Assembly (NCBI RefSeq): GCF_000023865.1
Contig: NC_013159.1
Span: 3,374,001 to 3,438,000 of the forward strand
Direction: 5' to 3'
DNA from: Saccharomonospora viridis DSM 43017
GTDB lineage: Bacteria > Actinomycetota > Actinomycetes > Mycobacteriales > Pseudonocardiaceae
DNA length: 64,000 bases
The translations under genes and the position numbers were made by a program. Shown here piece by piece: positions 33,300-43,271 of the stretch; position 1 is the first letter of the stretch; each line of letters opens with the position of its first letter. The notes below the pieces were generated by a model, which was not told the origin of the DNA, did no database searches, and saw nothing but the letters and a program-made list of their open reading frames with translations.

Positions 33300-36236
33300 G
33301 CCGCTGCGCGACTTGCGTACCCGTAGCCGCGTGGGAACCCGCTGTCGTAGTTCCTCCACATGCGATACCAAGCCCACCACGCGACCACCCGCGCGCAACT
33401 CGTCCAGCACGCCCATCACCACGTCGAGGGTCTCGCTGTCCAACGTCCCGAACCCCTCGTCGACGAACAACGTGTCAAGCAGCGCACCACCCGTTTCGGC
33501 CGCCACCACATCGGCGAGACCGAGAGCCAGCGACAGCGAGGCGAGGAACGACTCGCCTCCGGACAACGTCTTGGCGGGGCGGACCATGCCGGAATAGTCG
33601 TCGAGCACGTCGAGCCCGAGTCCGCCACGGGTACCCCGGCTTCCTGCCGCGTCGGAATGCACGAACGAGTACCGGCCCTGACTCATCGAACGCAGTCGCG
33701 CGGTGGCGGCGACGGCCACCTCCTCCAACCTCGCCGCGAGTACATATGACCGCAAGGACATGCGGCGAGCGTTCTGACCTCGACCGTTGACGACATCGGT
33801 GAGGGCATCGAGTTCGGCGAACTCCCACTCGACGGGCTCGAGCTCGGCCAACGCGGCCTCGAACCGCTGCGCCAACGTGTTCAGCTCGCGTGCGGTCCGT
33901 TCGGCCGCGTGCACGGCTGCCACCGCCGTTTCGGAGCGCTTCTGCGCTTCCTGTGCCGCCGCTTCCGCCGAGTCGACGTCCACTTCGTCGTCCGGGGACA
34001 CTCCGGCGAGGTCTGGTTCGTCGAGCACACCTCGTGCCGCGGCCTCCTCGGCATCGGCATCCGTGATCAACCGTTCCAGTTCGGCGATCCGCTCCGAAGG
34101 ACGCGCTGCCGCCAGGGCCTCGTCCACGGAGGCGAATCCGGCGCGCCGAGCGGCTTCGGCGATCGACCGGCGTCGTTCGTCCCGCTGCCGCCCCGCGGCG
34201 CTGACCGCGGTGCGCGCGTCGGCCAACCGGTCCACCGCTCGCCCCAGTGCCAGCAGATGATCCCGCCTGGCCGAAACATCAGGGAACTCCCCCCGCGCTT
34301 CGGCAAGGGCACGTTCTCGTTCCACGATCCGTTCAGCCAACAGACTCCGCTCGGCCTCGTTCTCGCTCAACGACCGCTCGCACGAGGCCCGTTCGGCCAT
34401 AAGGGACTGTTCCTCTTTCTTCGCCGCCTCCACCGAGGCCGCGAACGCCTCCGACTTCCCGGCGTGTTCACCGAGCCGATCGCGTTCATCACGCACTTGC
34501 GCGAGTTCCTCGGCGAGTTCGTCGACCCGACGCTCCCCCACACGTTGGGCGGCGGCATCCCGACGCCGCTGCGCCTCGTACCGCTTCGCCGTGGCCTCAT
34601 CCCGACGCCGCTCGGCCTCCGCTTCGCGCTCGGCCGCGACTCGTTCCTCGTCCTCACTCACCGCGTCATCGGTCGCCACGGCGGGCTCGGGGTGTTGCTC
34701 CGACCCGCACACCGGGCACGGTTCTCCCGCCGCGAGCTGAGCCGCCAGCTCGGCCGCCATCCCCGCGAGTCGCCGCTCTCGCAGGTCGAGCAAGGCCTGC
34801 TTGGCTTCGTTGTAGGCCGCGAAGGCCGTGTTCTCGGCCGCGCGGGCGTCCTCCAACTCGCGTTCGAGTTCCGGCAGCGCCTCCGCGTCGACGAGCAATG
34901 CCGTCAATTCCGCTTCCTTCGCACGTACCCCCTCGAGCTTGGCCTCAGCCTCCACAGCCAGTTCCCGTTGCCGCAGCAACTCGCCCACACGCTCAGGAAG
35001 ACCGTCCAGTTTCGACTGGACGATCGCGATTCGTTCCTTGTCGTCGGCGATCAGCTTGTCGAGTACGTCAAGACGCTGCCGGTCGGCGTGTTGCCGTTGT
35101 GCCTGATCGACCAATCCGGACAGTCCGCCGGCTTCCTCGCGTAGGGCACCCGCGCGATCACGCAGCTCGGCCACATCGAGATCGAGTTCGGTGAACCCGA
35201 GCTCGCGGCAGATCCGTGCCGCCGCCTCCTCTTCCGCGACCTCCCGGTCGTACTGCTCCTCACCCGCCTCGGCCTCGGCCACCAGCTCGGCCACCGTGGC
35301 GGCCCGCCTGGCCGCCTCCAACTCGGTGGACCATCGAACGCGCTCCTCCGAGCGTTGCTCCAATTCAGCGAGGCGGGTGTGCGCCGCTCGAACCCGCCGA
35401 AGTCGTTCCGCCGCAGCCCTGCGTTCCTGTAGTCGGGCTTGTGCCTCCTCCCAGGCCAGGCGTGCGTCGGACTCCTCCCGCCGCGCCGTGTCCACCTCGG
35501 CGGCGGCCCGGCGCTGCAGCGTCACCACCCAGTCCCGGTCGGGGTCCTCGGGGATCTCCTCCCCCGCCACCTGGGCCAACCGGGCCACCCAGTCCCGCAC
35601 GCCGGACCGCCGATGTTCGAGTTCCGCTCTCCGCTCGGCCCGCAGATCGCGGAACCATTGCTCGACCACGGCGAATCGCTCCGTACCGAACAGGCGTTCC
35701 AGCAGTTTCTCCCGCTCGGTGGTGTCGGCGCGGAGGAATTTCGCGAACTCCCCTTGGGGGAGGAGCACGACCTGGAAGAACTGCTGGGCGTTCATGCCCA
35801 ACAACCGCTCCACGATCCGTCCGACCTCGTCGATGCGGGTGACCGCTTCCGCCGTCCCCCCGTCGGGCGGTGGACTGAGCCAGGTCAGGGATGCCTTGGC
35901 CGGCTGTGTGGTGTAACCCTCACCACGTCGCTTCGGCCGCTCGTACTCGGGGCTTCGAACGATCCGCAGGTGGTGCCCCTGCACGGTCAGCTCCAACACG
36001 ACCTCGGTGGGGGTGTCGGCGTCGGCGAGGTCGCACCGCAACCGCTTCACCTGCCCACGGGCTCCCGGCACCGCTCCGAACAGCGCGAACGCCACCGCGT
36101 CGAGCAGGGTGGTCTTCCCCGCACCCGTGTCACCGTGCAGCAGGAACAGTCCGTCGGCGCCCAAAGCGTCGAAGTCGACGACCTCGCGTCCCGCATACGG
36201 GCCGAACGCGCAAACCTCCAGCCTGTGCAGTCTCAT
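33276..36236 (-). CDS. sbcC: Exonuclease SbcC (Rad50-like ATPase)
   Basis: This is a 986-residue SMC-like ATPase that, with SbcD, cleaves hairpins and blocked DNA ends. Walker A HGDTGAGKTTLLDA is near residue 34, and a Q-loop region precedes a long coiled coil. The zinc hook GEPCPVCGSEQHPEP is near residue 505. A second coiled coil follows, then the signature LSGGESFLASLSLALGLADV near residue 890 and Walker B LFVDEGFGTLDSETLD. It overlaps sbcD by 4 bases. The length matches the actinobacterial form. Confidence 0.95.
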   Translation of the reverse strand: MRLHRLEVCAFGPYAGREVVDFDALGADGLFLLHGDTGAGKTTLLDAVAFALFGAVPGARGQVKRLRCDLADADTPTEVVLELTVQGHHLRIVRSPEYERPKRRGEGYTTQPAKASLTWLSPPPDGGTAEAVTRIDEVGRIVERLLGMNAQQFFQVVLLPQGEFAKFLRADTTEREKLLERLFGTERFAVVEQWFRDLRAERRAELEHRRSGVRDWVARLAQVAGEEIPEDPDRDWVVTLQRRAAAEVDTARREESDARLAWEEAQARLQERRAAAERLRRVRAAHTRLAELEQRSEERVRWSTELEAARRAATVAELVAEAEAGEEQYDREVAEEEAAARICRELGFTELDLDVAELRDRAGALREEAGGLSGLVDQAQRQHADRQRLDVLDKLIADDKERIAIVQSKLDGLPERVGELLRQRELAVEAEAKLEGVRAKEAELTALLVDAEALPELERELEDARAAENTAFAAYNEAKQALLDLRERRLAGMAAELAAQLAAGEPCPVCGSEQHPEPAVATDDAVSEDEERVAAEREAEAERRRDEATAKRYEAQRRRDAAAQRVGERRVDELAEELAQVRDERDRLGEHAGKSEAFAASVEAAKKEEQSLMAERASCERSLSENEAERSLLAERIVERERALAEARGEFPDVSARRDHLLALGRAVDRLADARTAVSAAGRQRDERRRSIAEAARRAGFASVDEALAAARPSERIAELERLITDADAEEAAARGVLDEPDLAGVSPDDEVDVDSAEAAAQEAQKRSETAVAAVHAAERTARELNTLAQRFEAALAELEPVEWEFAELDALTDVVNGRGQNARRMSLRSYVLAARLEEVAVAATARLRSMSQGRYSFVHSDAAGSRGTRGGLGLDVLDDYSGMVRPAKTLSGGESFLASLSLALGLADVVAAETGGALLDTLFVDEGFGTLDSETLDVVMGVLDELRAGGRVVGLVSHVEELRQRVPTRLRVRKSRSGSTLVMGG

Positions 36237-37393
36237 CGCACGTCCTTCCGCTCGGGGTTCGCCCTTCCCGCGGCTTCCAACGCCGCGACCAGCAGGTCAC
36301 GTTCACGCTCGGTCGGCTCACTGCCCCGACAGTCAGCGATGAAGGCCTCGGCGATCTCCAGATCCGTACGCCCACGCACCGCCTCCGAGTACCGCAGTGC
36401 CGCACCGGCACCGCCCTCGGGCTGCCATTCGAGATGGACGGCGTGGGGGAAGCGGGTGCGCAATCTGCGCATGGCGTCGACTGGTCGCACGGGATCGGTG
36501 AGCGTGACCGACAGGTAACACCCACTCAGCTTTCCGTACTCGGGATCCTCCAGCAGTTCGTCCAACCGTCCTCGCACGGTCGCCAGCTCACGCGGCACGG
36601 GGAGTTCGACCCGGTCCACTCCCGCCAGTCCCTGCGCGTCCAGGTCCACGATCCACACCGATTTGCGGGAAGTCTCGGAGAACGAGTACGCCAAGGGACT
36701 TCCGGAGTAACGCAGGTGCTCGGCCAACCGCTGTGGCCCGTGCAGATGCCCCAGGGCCACGTAATCCACACCGTCGAAGACGGATCCCGGAACCTGCTCG
36801 ACCCCACCGACCGCGATCGTGCGCTCCGAGTCACTGCCCACGCCACCGGTCACGAAGGCGTGGGCGAGCACCACCGATCGCGTGCCCGGTTCCCGCTCCG
36901 TCAGATCCTCTTTGACCCGACGCATGGCCTCGGTGAGCACGCCGGTATGCCCTTTGGCCTCGGGAACGCCGAGCGCATGCCGCGCCGGATCGGGTTCGAG
37001 ATAAGGGATGCCGTACAACGCCACCGGCCCGTGCTCATCCTCGAGCAGCACGGGCCGATCGATCGCATCGACCGTGGTGCGCAAGTGCAGACCACCGGCC
37101 TCGGCGAAATCGGCGAACGCACCGAGCCGGGCCGCCGAGTCGTGGTTCCCCGACGTGATCACGAGCTGTGCTCCGGCCTCACGGAGCCGCCGTAGGGCCG
37201 CCGTCGCCACACGAACGGCCTCGGCGGACGGGACCGCACGGTCGTAGACGTCACCGGCCACGAGTACGACGTCGACGGACAGCTGCTCGACGAGTTCGGC
37301 CAGGTGCCGAAGTACCGCGTCCTGATCGGCGAGCAGGTCGGTACCGTGGAACGTCCGTCCCACATGCCAGTCGGAGGTATGGAGGAGTCGCAC
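36233..37393 (-). CDS. sbcD: Exonuclease SbcD (Mre11-like nuclease)
   Basis: This is a 386-residue Mn2+-dependent nuclease subunit. Phosphoesterase motifs are in order: SDWHVG (7-12), AGDVYDRAVPS, ITSGNHDSAARL, and later LAHAFVTGG and LGHLHGPQ. ATG at 37393 starts directly on the first strand (MRLLHTSDWH). A consensus LexA box sits about 58 bases upstream, which predicts damage induction of the sbcDC operon. Confidence 0.95.
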   Translation of the reverse strand: MRLLHTSDWHVGRTFHGTDLLADQDAVLRHLAELVEQLSVDVVLVAGDVYDRAVPSAEAVRVATAALRRLREAGAQLVITSGNHDSAARLGAFADFAEAGGLHLRTTVDAIDRPVLLEDEHGPVALYGIPYLEPDPARHALGVPEAKGHTGVLTEAMRRVKEDLTEREPGTRSVVLAHAFVTGGVGSDSERTIAVGGVEQVPGSVFDGVDYVALGHLHGPQRLAEHLRYSGSPLAYSFSETSRKSVWIVDLDAQGLAGVDRVELPVPRELATVRGRLDELLEDPEYGKLSGCYLSVTLTDPVRPVDAMRRLRTRFPHAVHLEWQPEGGAGAALRYSEAVRGRTDLEIAEAFIADCRGSEPTERERDLLVAALEAAGRANPERKDVR

Positions 37394-37450
37394 GTCGCCA
37401 AGCTAGAACCTTCGGTCGTCGGAACGACACGCAACCCCCGATACATCACT

Positions 37451-37464
37451 CGAACGTGTGTTCG
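37451..37464. promoter_or_regulatory. SOS box (LexA site) between sbcD and rmuC
   Basis: CGAACGTGTGTTCG fits the actinobacterial and Bacillus LexA consensus CGAAC-N4-GTTCG exactly, and the dyad extends one base on each side (TCGA ends). It lies 58 bases before the sbcD start and 136 bases before the rmuC start in the divergent region. Confidence 0.82.
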
Positions 37465-37599
37465 ATTCTCGTGTTCGGCCGGATTCGGCGACGCGCCCGA
37501 GGAATTGCGCCATGATGATGCGGGACGACGTGCCATGCCGGCACATCCGAGCATCTGAGCGCATACGCGCCGACTGCACCGGGAAAGGACGGGAAACAG

Positions 37600-38517
37600 G
37601 TGGGCTCGACGATCGTCGCCACCGCCGCCATCGTGGTCGCCCTCCTGTTGGCGGTCGCCGTGGTCCTGCTGTGGCGGCTGTACCAGGACGGCATGCACCG
37701 CGCCGACAGAGCGGCCAGACAGCTGGAGGCCGAACGCGCCAAAGTGGATTCCCAGCAGGCGGCGTTACGTCGTTACGAGGTCGCGTTCGCCTCCATCAGC
37801 GGTCGCGGGGAACTCGGCGAGCGGGTGTTGGTCGAGACCGCCCGAGCACTCGGCCTGCGAGAGGGATTGCATTTCACGGTCCAAACCGACGTCGCGGGCG
37901 GCGGCGCGGCCAAACCGGACATGGTGCTCATGGTGGGCGGCGGACGCACCGTGCCCGTGGACGCCAAGGCCAGTCTCGCGTGCTGGGCCGAGGCGGTGGA
38001 GACCGACGACCCCGAGGAACGTCTCGACGCACTCCGGGTCCACGTCCGCAACCTGCGGTCGCGCGCGGCGGAATTGTCGGGCAAGAACTATCAACGCTGG
38101 GCCGACGCGATCTACGGCACGGTGATGTTCGTCCCCTCCGACGCGGCCGTGGTGGCGGCACTCGACACCGACCCCGAGCTGTTGCGTTGGCTACTGGACC
38201 GCAGGGTCTTCCTCTGCGGCCCCACGGGGTTCGCGGTCGTGGCCTCGGCGGCGCTGTTCGCCGCCACGGAACGAGCACTGGCCGACGACGTCGAGAAGGT
38301 GCGGGCACAGGCGGAGGCGGCTCATCGCGCGGCGAGCAACGCCATCGAGGCGTTGAACCTGTCGAGCACGCATCTGCAGCGTTTCCTGTCCGCCCGGCGC
38401 CGCGAGGTCGAAGCCCTCGACAGCTTCCGCGCCCAGGTCGCCCCTCTCACCGATGCGGCGGCAAGCCCCTCACCCGTCCCGGAGGTGCGCAGAACCGACG
38501 AAATGTCCGCGACCTGA
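37600..38517 (+). CDS. RmuC-like DNA recombination protein (short form)
   Basis: This is a 305-residue protein with an N-terminal membrane helix (IVVALLLAVAVVLLWRLY), a short coiled coil (RAARQLEAERAKVDSQQAALRRYE) and the RmuC nuclease-like core: LGERVLVETARALGL, PDMVLMVGGGRTVPVDAKASLACW with the PD-(D/E)xK-like Asp-Ala-Lys, and FVPSDAAVVAAL. RmuC limits inversion at short repeats. It is shorter than the roughly 475-residue Escherichia coli protein, mainly by a smaller coiled coil. GTG at 37600 is the start. It is divergent from sbcDC across the SOS box. Confidence 0.83.
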   Translation: MGSTIVATAAIVVALLLAVAVVLLWRLYQDGMHRADRAARQLEAERAKVDSQQAALRRYEVAFASISGRGELGERVLVETARALGLREGLHFTVQTDVAGGGAAKPDMVLMVGGGRTVPVDAKASLACWAEAVETDDPEERLDALRVHVRNLRSRAAELSGKNYQRWADAIYGTVMFVPSDAAVVAALDTDPELLRWLLDRRVFLCGPTGFAVVASAALFAATERALADDVEKVRAQAEAAHRAASNAIEALNLSSTHLQRFLSARRREVEALDSFRAQVAPLTDAAASPSPVPEVRRTDEMSAT

Positions 38518-38698
38518 TTCCAACAACCAACACACCGTTATCGACAATGGGTGCCGTGCCGTCCGCAACACAACGACCGCCGACAACGGTGGTAAATCGT
38601 CCCAGTCGTCCTCGAATCTCACTTTGGGCACTATATGTCCAAGCTGTGATACCGGCGGGTCATCGGTTTTCCACACGCAAGGGATACGGTGATGCCTC

Positions 38699-39796
38699 GT
38701 GACCGCCATTCGTGACCGCCGGAGTGGCTCGGAAACCGCTGAGCCTGGGGGAAAGACCACAGCGCTTCCATGGCACAAGCGCTCTGCCCTCAATTCACGT
38801 GAAGGCATCCCCTGGTGGGGCGCAACATTATTGGGGTTCGGTCTGGCTTTGGTCGGGGCTTTCCTCGACCAGATCATCACCGACAACCTGTCCACGCTCT
38901 TCCACGCCTGCTACATCGTGGGTTCGTTGGGCGCCATCCTCGCGGTGCAGCGCAAAAGCCTGTTCGGACCGATGGTGCAGCCGCCGCTGGCCATGGCCGT
39001 CGCCGTTCCACTGGTCGTTTTGACGGCATCGGGTCTGCCGGAAGGCAGCGACATGCTGTCGAAAGCACTGGCCATCGGGACTCCCCTCATCAACAGCTTC
39101 CCCATCATGGCGGGCACCACCGCGGCCACCGTCCTCGTGGGCATCGTCCGGATGGTCAAACAGCGTGCTCGCGACGAGAAGGACGAGGCGACACGGGAGG
39201 GCGGGAAGCGATCACCGGACCGGAAGAAACCGAAGTCGGACGACGAGGCGGCCGGCTCCGAATCACTCGAGGACAGCCGCGACGACGCACGACAGCGCCG
39301 CCGGCCTGACGCCGCGGGCAGTCCGGAAGCGAGGCGCGAACGCCGTCCCGGCAGGCCCGGTGAGCAGTCGGCTCCGCCACCACCACGCCGGGAACGCCCC
39401 GACCCCCAGCGTGCCCGCGTCCCCCGTGAGGAGAGGCGGCCTCCTCGACGGCGTCCGGTCCCGCCACCGGACCAAGGCGACCCCCGCCGACGCGAGGAGG
39501 GCCGCCGGGGGAAAGACCGCACCCAACCGCCGACGGGTCGCGGCCGCAGGGTGCCACCCCGCAGGGACGAGGCACCCCGTAGGCGGCAACCACCCGGTGG
39601 TGAACAACCTCCTCGCAGGGAACCGCCGCCCCGTAGGGAGCCACCTCCCCGCCGGGAGCCTCCGCCTCGCGGTCGACACCCGGAGGCCGGCCCGCCACGC
39701 AGTGGGCCACGGGCAGAACCACCGCGCGGGGATCGTCCCCGGGGCAACAACCCGCCACCACGTGGTGGTCGTCCGTGGGACGACGACCACCACTGA
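38699..39796 (+). CDS. DUF6542-type membrane protein with a long basic Pro/Arg tail
   Basis: This is a 365-residue protein. The N-terminal 150 residues contain four hydrophobic helices (WWGATLLGFGLALVGAFLDQ and others). The C-terminal 200 residues are disordered and made of Arg, Pro, Asp and Gly, with tandem repeats of REPPPR around residues 305-325. The layout matches the actinobacterial DUF6542 proteins next to ispH (Rv1111c-like in mycobacteria). GTG at 38699 is reached from a TACGGT -10-like element a few bases upstream, so the message may be nearly leaderless. Function unknown; the basic tail could bind nucleic acid or membrane. Confidence 0.72.
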   Translation: MTAIRDRRSGSETAEPGGKTTALPWHKRSALNSREGIPWWGATLLGFGLALVGAFLDQIITDNLSTLFHACYIVGSLGAILAVQRKSLFGPMVQPPLAMAVAVPLVVLTASGLPEGSDMLSKALAIGTPLINSFPIMAGTTAATVLVGIVRMVKQRARDEKDEATREGGKRSPDRKKPKSDDEAAGSESLEDSRDDARQRRRPDAAGSPEARRERRPGRPGEQSAPPPPRRERPDPQRARVPREERRPPRRRPVPPPDQGDPRRREEGRRGKDRTQPPTGRGRRVPPRRDEAPRRRQPPGGEQPPRREPPPRREPPPRREPPPRGRHPEAGPPRSGPRAEPPRGDRPRGNNPPPRGGRPWDDDHH

Positions 39797-39832
39797 CGGC
39801 GGCCCACGTCGCCCGGAGCGACCGAGCGACGA

Positions 39833-40816
39833 TCACCTCACGCTGCTGCGAGCCCTCCCCCCGTCACGCAGTTCGCGTGGCAGGGCGAACGTGATCTTCT
39901 CGTTGGCGGTGGTGACTTCCTGCACGTCGTCCCAACCCCGCTCAGCGAGCTTCTCCAGCAGTTCCATGACCAGCACGTCGGGCACGGAGGCACCACTGGT
40001 GACGCCGATGGTCTCCACGCCCTCCAACCACTTCTCGTCGACCTCGTGCGCGTAGTCGATCAGATGGGCATCACGGGCCCCGGCCTGAAGGGCCACCTCC
40101 ACGAGGCGTTTGGAGTTCGAGGAGTTCTGAGACCCCACCACCAACACGAGGTCACATTCGGGGGCCATGGCCTTCACCGCGGTCTGCCGGTTGGAGGTCG
40201 CGTAGCAGATGTCTTCGCTGGGTGGGTCGGCCAACTCGGGGAAGCGCTCCTTGAGCTGATTCACCCGCTCCATGGTCTCGTCGACACTGAGCGTGGTCTG
40301 GGACACCCACACCACCTTGGAGGGGTCACGCACGGTCACCTTGTGCACATCTTCCGGCGTGTCCACGAGCTGAACCCGGTCGGGGGCCTCTCCGGCCGTG
40401 CCCTCGACCTCCTCGTGTCCCTCGTGTCCGATGAGCAGGATGTCGTAGTCGTCGCGGGCGAACCGGACGACCTCTCGGTGCACCTTGGTCACGAGCGGAC
40501 ACGTGGCATCGATGGTGCGGAGATTGCGTTCCGCCGCCTCGGCGTGCACGGCGGGCGACACACCGTGCGCGGAGAACACCACCAGCGAGCCCTCTGGCAC
40601 CTCGGAGGTCTCATCGACGAAGATCACACCGCGTTTCCGCAGCGTGTCCACCACGTACTTGTTGTGAACGATCTCCTTGCGGACGTAGATGGGAGGACCG
40701 TACTTCTCCAGGGCCTTCTCCACAGTGACGACAGCCCTATCCACGCCGGCGCAGTAGCCACGCGGTTTGGCCAGCAGGACACGCTTGCCGTTCGAAGTGG
40801 GGCTCGCTGTACTCAT
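39833..40816 (-). CDS. ispH: 4-hydroxy-3-methylbut-2-enyl diphosphate reductase
   Basis: This is the last enzyme of the MEP isoprenoid pathway, a [4Fe-4S] protein of 327 residues. The three cluster Cys are visible in GYCAGVDRA (Cys22), [11 protein letters not shown] and [11 protein letters not shown]; the catalytic Glu and the [10 protein letters not shown] and [11 protein letters not shown] motifs are also intact. ATG at 40816 starts 11 residues before the first strand; the frame is open upstream to 40864 without support. The gene is divergent from the lipid-droplet-type protein and xseAB, the same arrangement as lytB2/Rv1109c/xseA in mycobacteria. Confidence 0.94.
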   Translation of the reverse strand: MSTASPTSNGKRVLLAKPRGYCAGVDRAVVTVEKALEKYGPPIYVRKEIVHNKYVVDTLRKRGVIFVDETSEVPEGSLVVFSAHGVSPAVHAEAAERNLRTIDATCPLVTKVHREVVRFARDDYDILLIGHEGHEEVEGTAGEAPDRVQLVDTPEDVHKVTVRDPSKVVWVSQTTLSVDETMERVNQLKERFPELADPPSEDICYATSNRQTAVKAMAPECDLVLVVGSQNSSNSKRLVEVALQAGARDAHLIDYAHEVDEKWLEGVETIGVTSGASVPDVLVMELLEKLAERGWDDVQEVTTANEKITFALPRELRDGGRARSSVR

Positions 40817-40935
40817 GCCACCCAGCGTACGGGAGAGTCTCCGATACCCGCTCAAGACGATCACGGAGGAAATGCCGGCACATGTCGACCAGATCCGGTT
40901 GGGCGCGACGGGGGATGTGCGGCAGGCTTGGAGAC

Positions 40936-41496
40936 ATGAAACATGTCCCGTTCCCGCTCCGGGTAGCCGCCGGCCTGGCCGTCACAACGGCCGAGCGGGC
41001 GCGTGGTCTGCCCAAGCAGCTCCTGGAACTCCCCATCACCGTCGCCAGTCAGGTACTGCAGGTGTCCATGCGGGTGCAGCAGCACGTCACCGAGCTGGCG
41101 ATCAAGGGTGACAACGCACTGGCGGCGCTGCGTCGCCCCGAAGAAACCCCGGAGTGGGCGACCTTCGACGAGGATCTCGACGAGGGTTTCGACGACAGGT
41201 TCGATTCCGCCCGCAACGGCGAGCAGGACGATCCGTGGGCCGAGGAGGAACGGGCCCTCGCCGCTGACCACGTCGAGGGTGAATTCGACAGCCCGGAGGC
41301 CCCCGCGGGCATGGCGGGCTACGACGAGCTCACACTCCCCCAGGTACGGGCGCGGCTGCGATCGCTGTCCTTGCCGCAGTTGGAGGAGCTTCTCGCCTAC
41401 GAGCGCGAGCACGCCAATCGCCCGTCGTTCGTCGGGATGCTCACCCGCCGGATCAACAACGTGCGCCAGGCGGAGGGGTCCGCGGACAGTGAGTAG
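40936..41496 (+). CDS. Lipid droplet-associated-type protein (Rv1109c-like)
   Basis: This is a 186-residue protein. The N-terminal helical stretch [45 protein letters not shown] is amphipathic and resembles actinobacterial lipid-droplet or phasin-like proteins. A Glu/Asp-rich middle follows, then a conserved end [47 protein letters not shown] at 40936 has GGAG close upstream. The stop overlaps the xseA start by 8 bases. The family call rests on neighbourhood and remembered similarity to Rv1109c. Confidence 0.72.
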   Translation: MKHVPFPLRVAAGLAVTTAERARGLPKQLLELPITVASQVLQVSMRVQQHVTELAIKGDNALAALRRPEETPEWATFDEDLDEGFDDRFDSARNGEQDDPWAEEERALAADHVEGEFDSPEAPAGMAGYDELTLPQVRARLRSLSLPQLEELLAYEREHANRPSFVGMLTRRINNVRQAEGSADSE

Positions 41497-42748
41497 TGCC
41501 GCCGAACGCCCTCGTGGAGGTACCGCACCCTCCACGGCCGACAATCCGTGGCCCGTCCGCACGGTGGCCCGCAAGATCGCCGACTGGATCCACCGACTCG
41601 GCTCTGTGTGGGTGGAAGGACAGATCACCCAGATCTCCGCGCGTCCCGGTACGCAGACGTCGTTTCTGACATTGCGGGACCCGTCCGCCGACGTCTCGAT
41701 GACGGTGACGTGTTCGGCACGACTGTTGCGAACGTGCGAGCCACCGCTGCGGGACGGGGCGAGCGTGGTGGTGCACGCCCGCCCCTCGTTCTTCCTCGGT
41801 CGTGGCACGCTCAGCCTGCGAGCCGACGAGATCCGCCCCGTGGGCATCGGCGAACTGTTGGCCAGGATCGAACGGCTGCGCAAGCTGCTGGCCGCCGAGG
41901 GACTGTTCGCTCCCGAGCGCAAACGTCCCATTCCGTTCCTGCCGAAGGGGGTCGGCCTGATCACGGGCAGGGCCTCGGCGGCCGAACGCGACGTGCTCGT
42001 CAACGCCCGGGCCCGTTGGCCGGCGGTCAGGTTCCGCGTCATCAACACGGCGGTCCAGGGCGCGAGCGCGGTGCCGCAGATCCTGCAGGCCTTGGCCACC
42101 CTGGACGCTGATCCCGACATCGACGTCATCGTCATCGCACGAGGCGGGGGCAGTGTGGAGGACCTGCTGCCGTTCTCCGATGAAACGCTGTGCCGTGCCG
42201 TGGCCGCGGCGGGGACACCCGTGGTGAGCGCGATCGGGCACGAGCCGGACTCCCCGCTGCTGGACCTCGTCGCCGACCGGCGTTGTTCCACTCCGACCGA
42301 CGCGGGCAAGACCGTGGTGCCCGACGTGGCCGAGGAAACCGCCCGGATCCACCAGTTGCGTGATCGCGCGAGGCGTGCGCTCCACGGCTGGGTGGACACA
42401 CAGCGCCGGTTGTTGGAACAGATTCGCAGCAGACCGTCACTGGCCGATCCACTGGGTCCCATCGAGCATCGGGCGGCTGAGATCGAGGCCCAGGTCGAGC
42501 GGGGACGGCGCGCGATCCTCACCACCGTCAGCCACGAACAGTCCGCGCTCGCGGCGGCTCGTGCTCGGCTGGCGGCACTGGGACCGTCGGCCACGTTGGA
42601 GCGTGGCTACGCGGTCGTGCAGTACCTCGACGCGGAAGGTGAGTTCCGCGTGCTCCGGTCGGTTTCCGAGGTGGCCGAGGGGACCCCACTGCGGGTACGG
42701 CTCGCCGATGGGGCCGTGCGAGCGATCGCGGGAGAACCCGAGCGGTGA
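41489..42748 (+). CDS. xseA: Exodeoxyribonuclease VII large subunit
   Basis: This is a 419-residue catalytic subunit of the single-strand DNA exonuclease. The OB-fold ([24 protein letters not shown]) is followed by the catalytic domain with [44 protein letters not shown] and [26 protein letters not shown], then a coiled coil and the GYAVV end. GTG at 41489 overlaps the preceding stop and has GGAGGGG upstream, which decides the start within a frame open to 41003. It lies in an operon with xseB. Confidence 0.95.
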   Translation: MSSAAERPRGGTAPSTADNPWPVRTVARKIADWIHRLGSVWVEGQITQISARPGTQTSFLTLRDPSADVSMTVTCSARLLRTCEPPLRDGASVVVHARPSFFLGRGTLSLRADEIRPVGIGELLARIERLRKLLAAEGLFAPERKRPIPFLPKGVGLITGRASAAERDVLVNARARWPAVRFRVINTAVQGASAVPQILQALATLDADPDIDVIVIARGGGSVEDLLPFSDETLCRAVAAAGTPVVSAIGHEPDSPLLDLVADRRCSTPTDAGKTVVPDVAEETARIHQLRDRARRALHGWVDTQRRLLEQIRSRPSLADPLGPIEHRAAEIEAQVERGRRAILTTVSHEQSALAAARARLAALGPSATLERGYAVVQYLDAEGEFRVLRSVSEVAEGTPLRVRLADGAVRAIAGEPER

Positions 42749-42853
42749 CGGCGGACGGACGTTCGTCGCGTACGGCCGTGCGGCGATCGGCGCGGTAGTG
42801 TGCGCGGCGAGTCCCGTGCGTCGACGCACGGACGAGTGGATTCCGAGACGAGC

Positions 42854-43153
42854 GTGGACGACACCGTGAGCGAACCGAACAACGACACAGACGACGAATT
42901 GGCCGGTCTCGGCTACGAGGAGGCCCGGGACCAGCTGATCGAAGTCGTGAAGGACTTGGAGGCCGGCGGCCTGTCCTTGGAGGAGTCGCTGGCGCTGTGG
43001 GAGCGCGGCGAACGACTGGCGCGATTGTGCGAGCGACACCTCGAAGGCGCCCGCGAGCGCATCGATGCGGCGCTGGCTACCGTGGAGCAAAGCCCCGAGG
43101 AGGCTGCCGAGGACGATGAGGACGGTGGCGAAGCCGCGGAGGATTCGAGCTAA
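42854..43153 (+). CDS. xseB: Exodeoxyribonuclease VII small subunit
   Basis: This is a roughly 99-residue subunit with the standard helical hairpin: GYEEARDQLIEVVKDLEAGGLSLEESLALWERGERLARLCERHLEGARERIDAAL. The C-terminal extension is acidic. Two GTG codons (42854 and 42866) could start it; both have only weak purine-rich leaders. It lies about 105 bases behind xseA, consistent with co-transcription. Confidence 0.92.
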   Translation: MDDTVSEPNNDTDDELAGLGYEEARDQLIEVVKDLEAGGLSLEESLALWERGERLARLCERHLEGARERIDAALATVEQSPEEAAEDDEDGGEAAEDSS

Positions 43154-43271
43154 CGGCAGCCTCGTGGCTTTTGACGTCGCGTGATCTCTGTGACACGGCG
43201 TGGGCGTGGCGAGTGTCCACTCCGTTAGGTAGAGGAAACGACGCGCTCGAACAACACCATCGGGAGGCACC

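Noticed and set aside
37450-37470. tRNA T-arm-like string GTTCGATTC upstream of sbcD
   Set aside because: No cloverleaf can be drawn around it. It is part of the LexA dyad.
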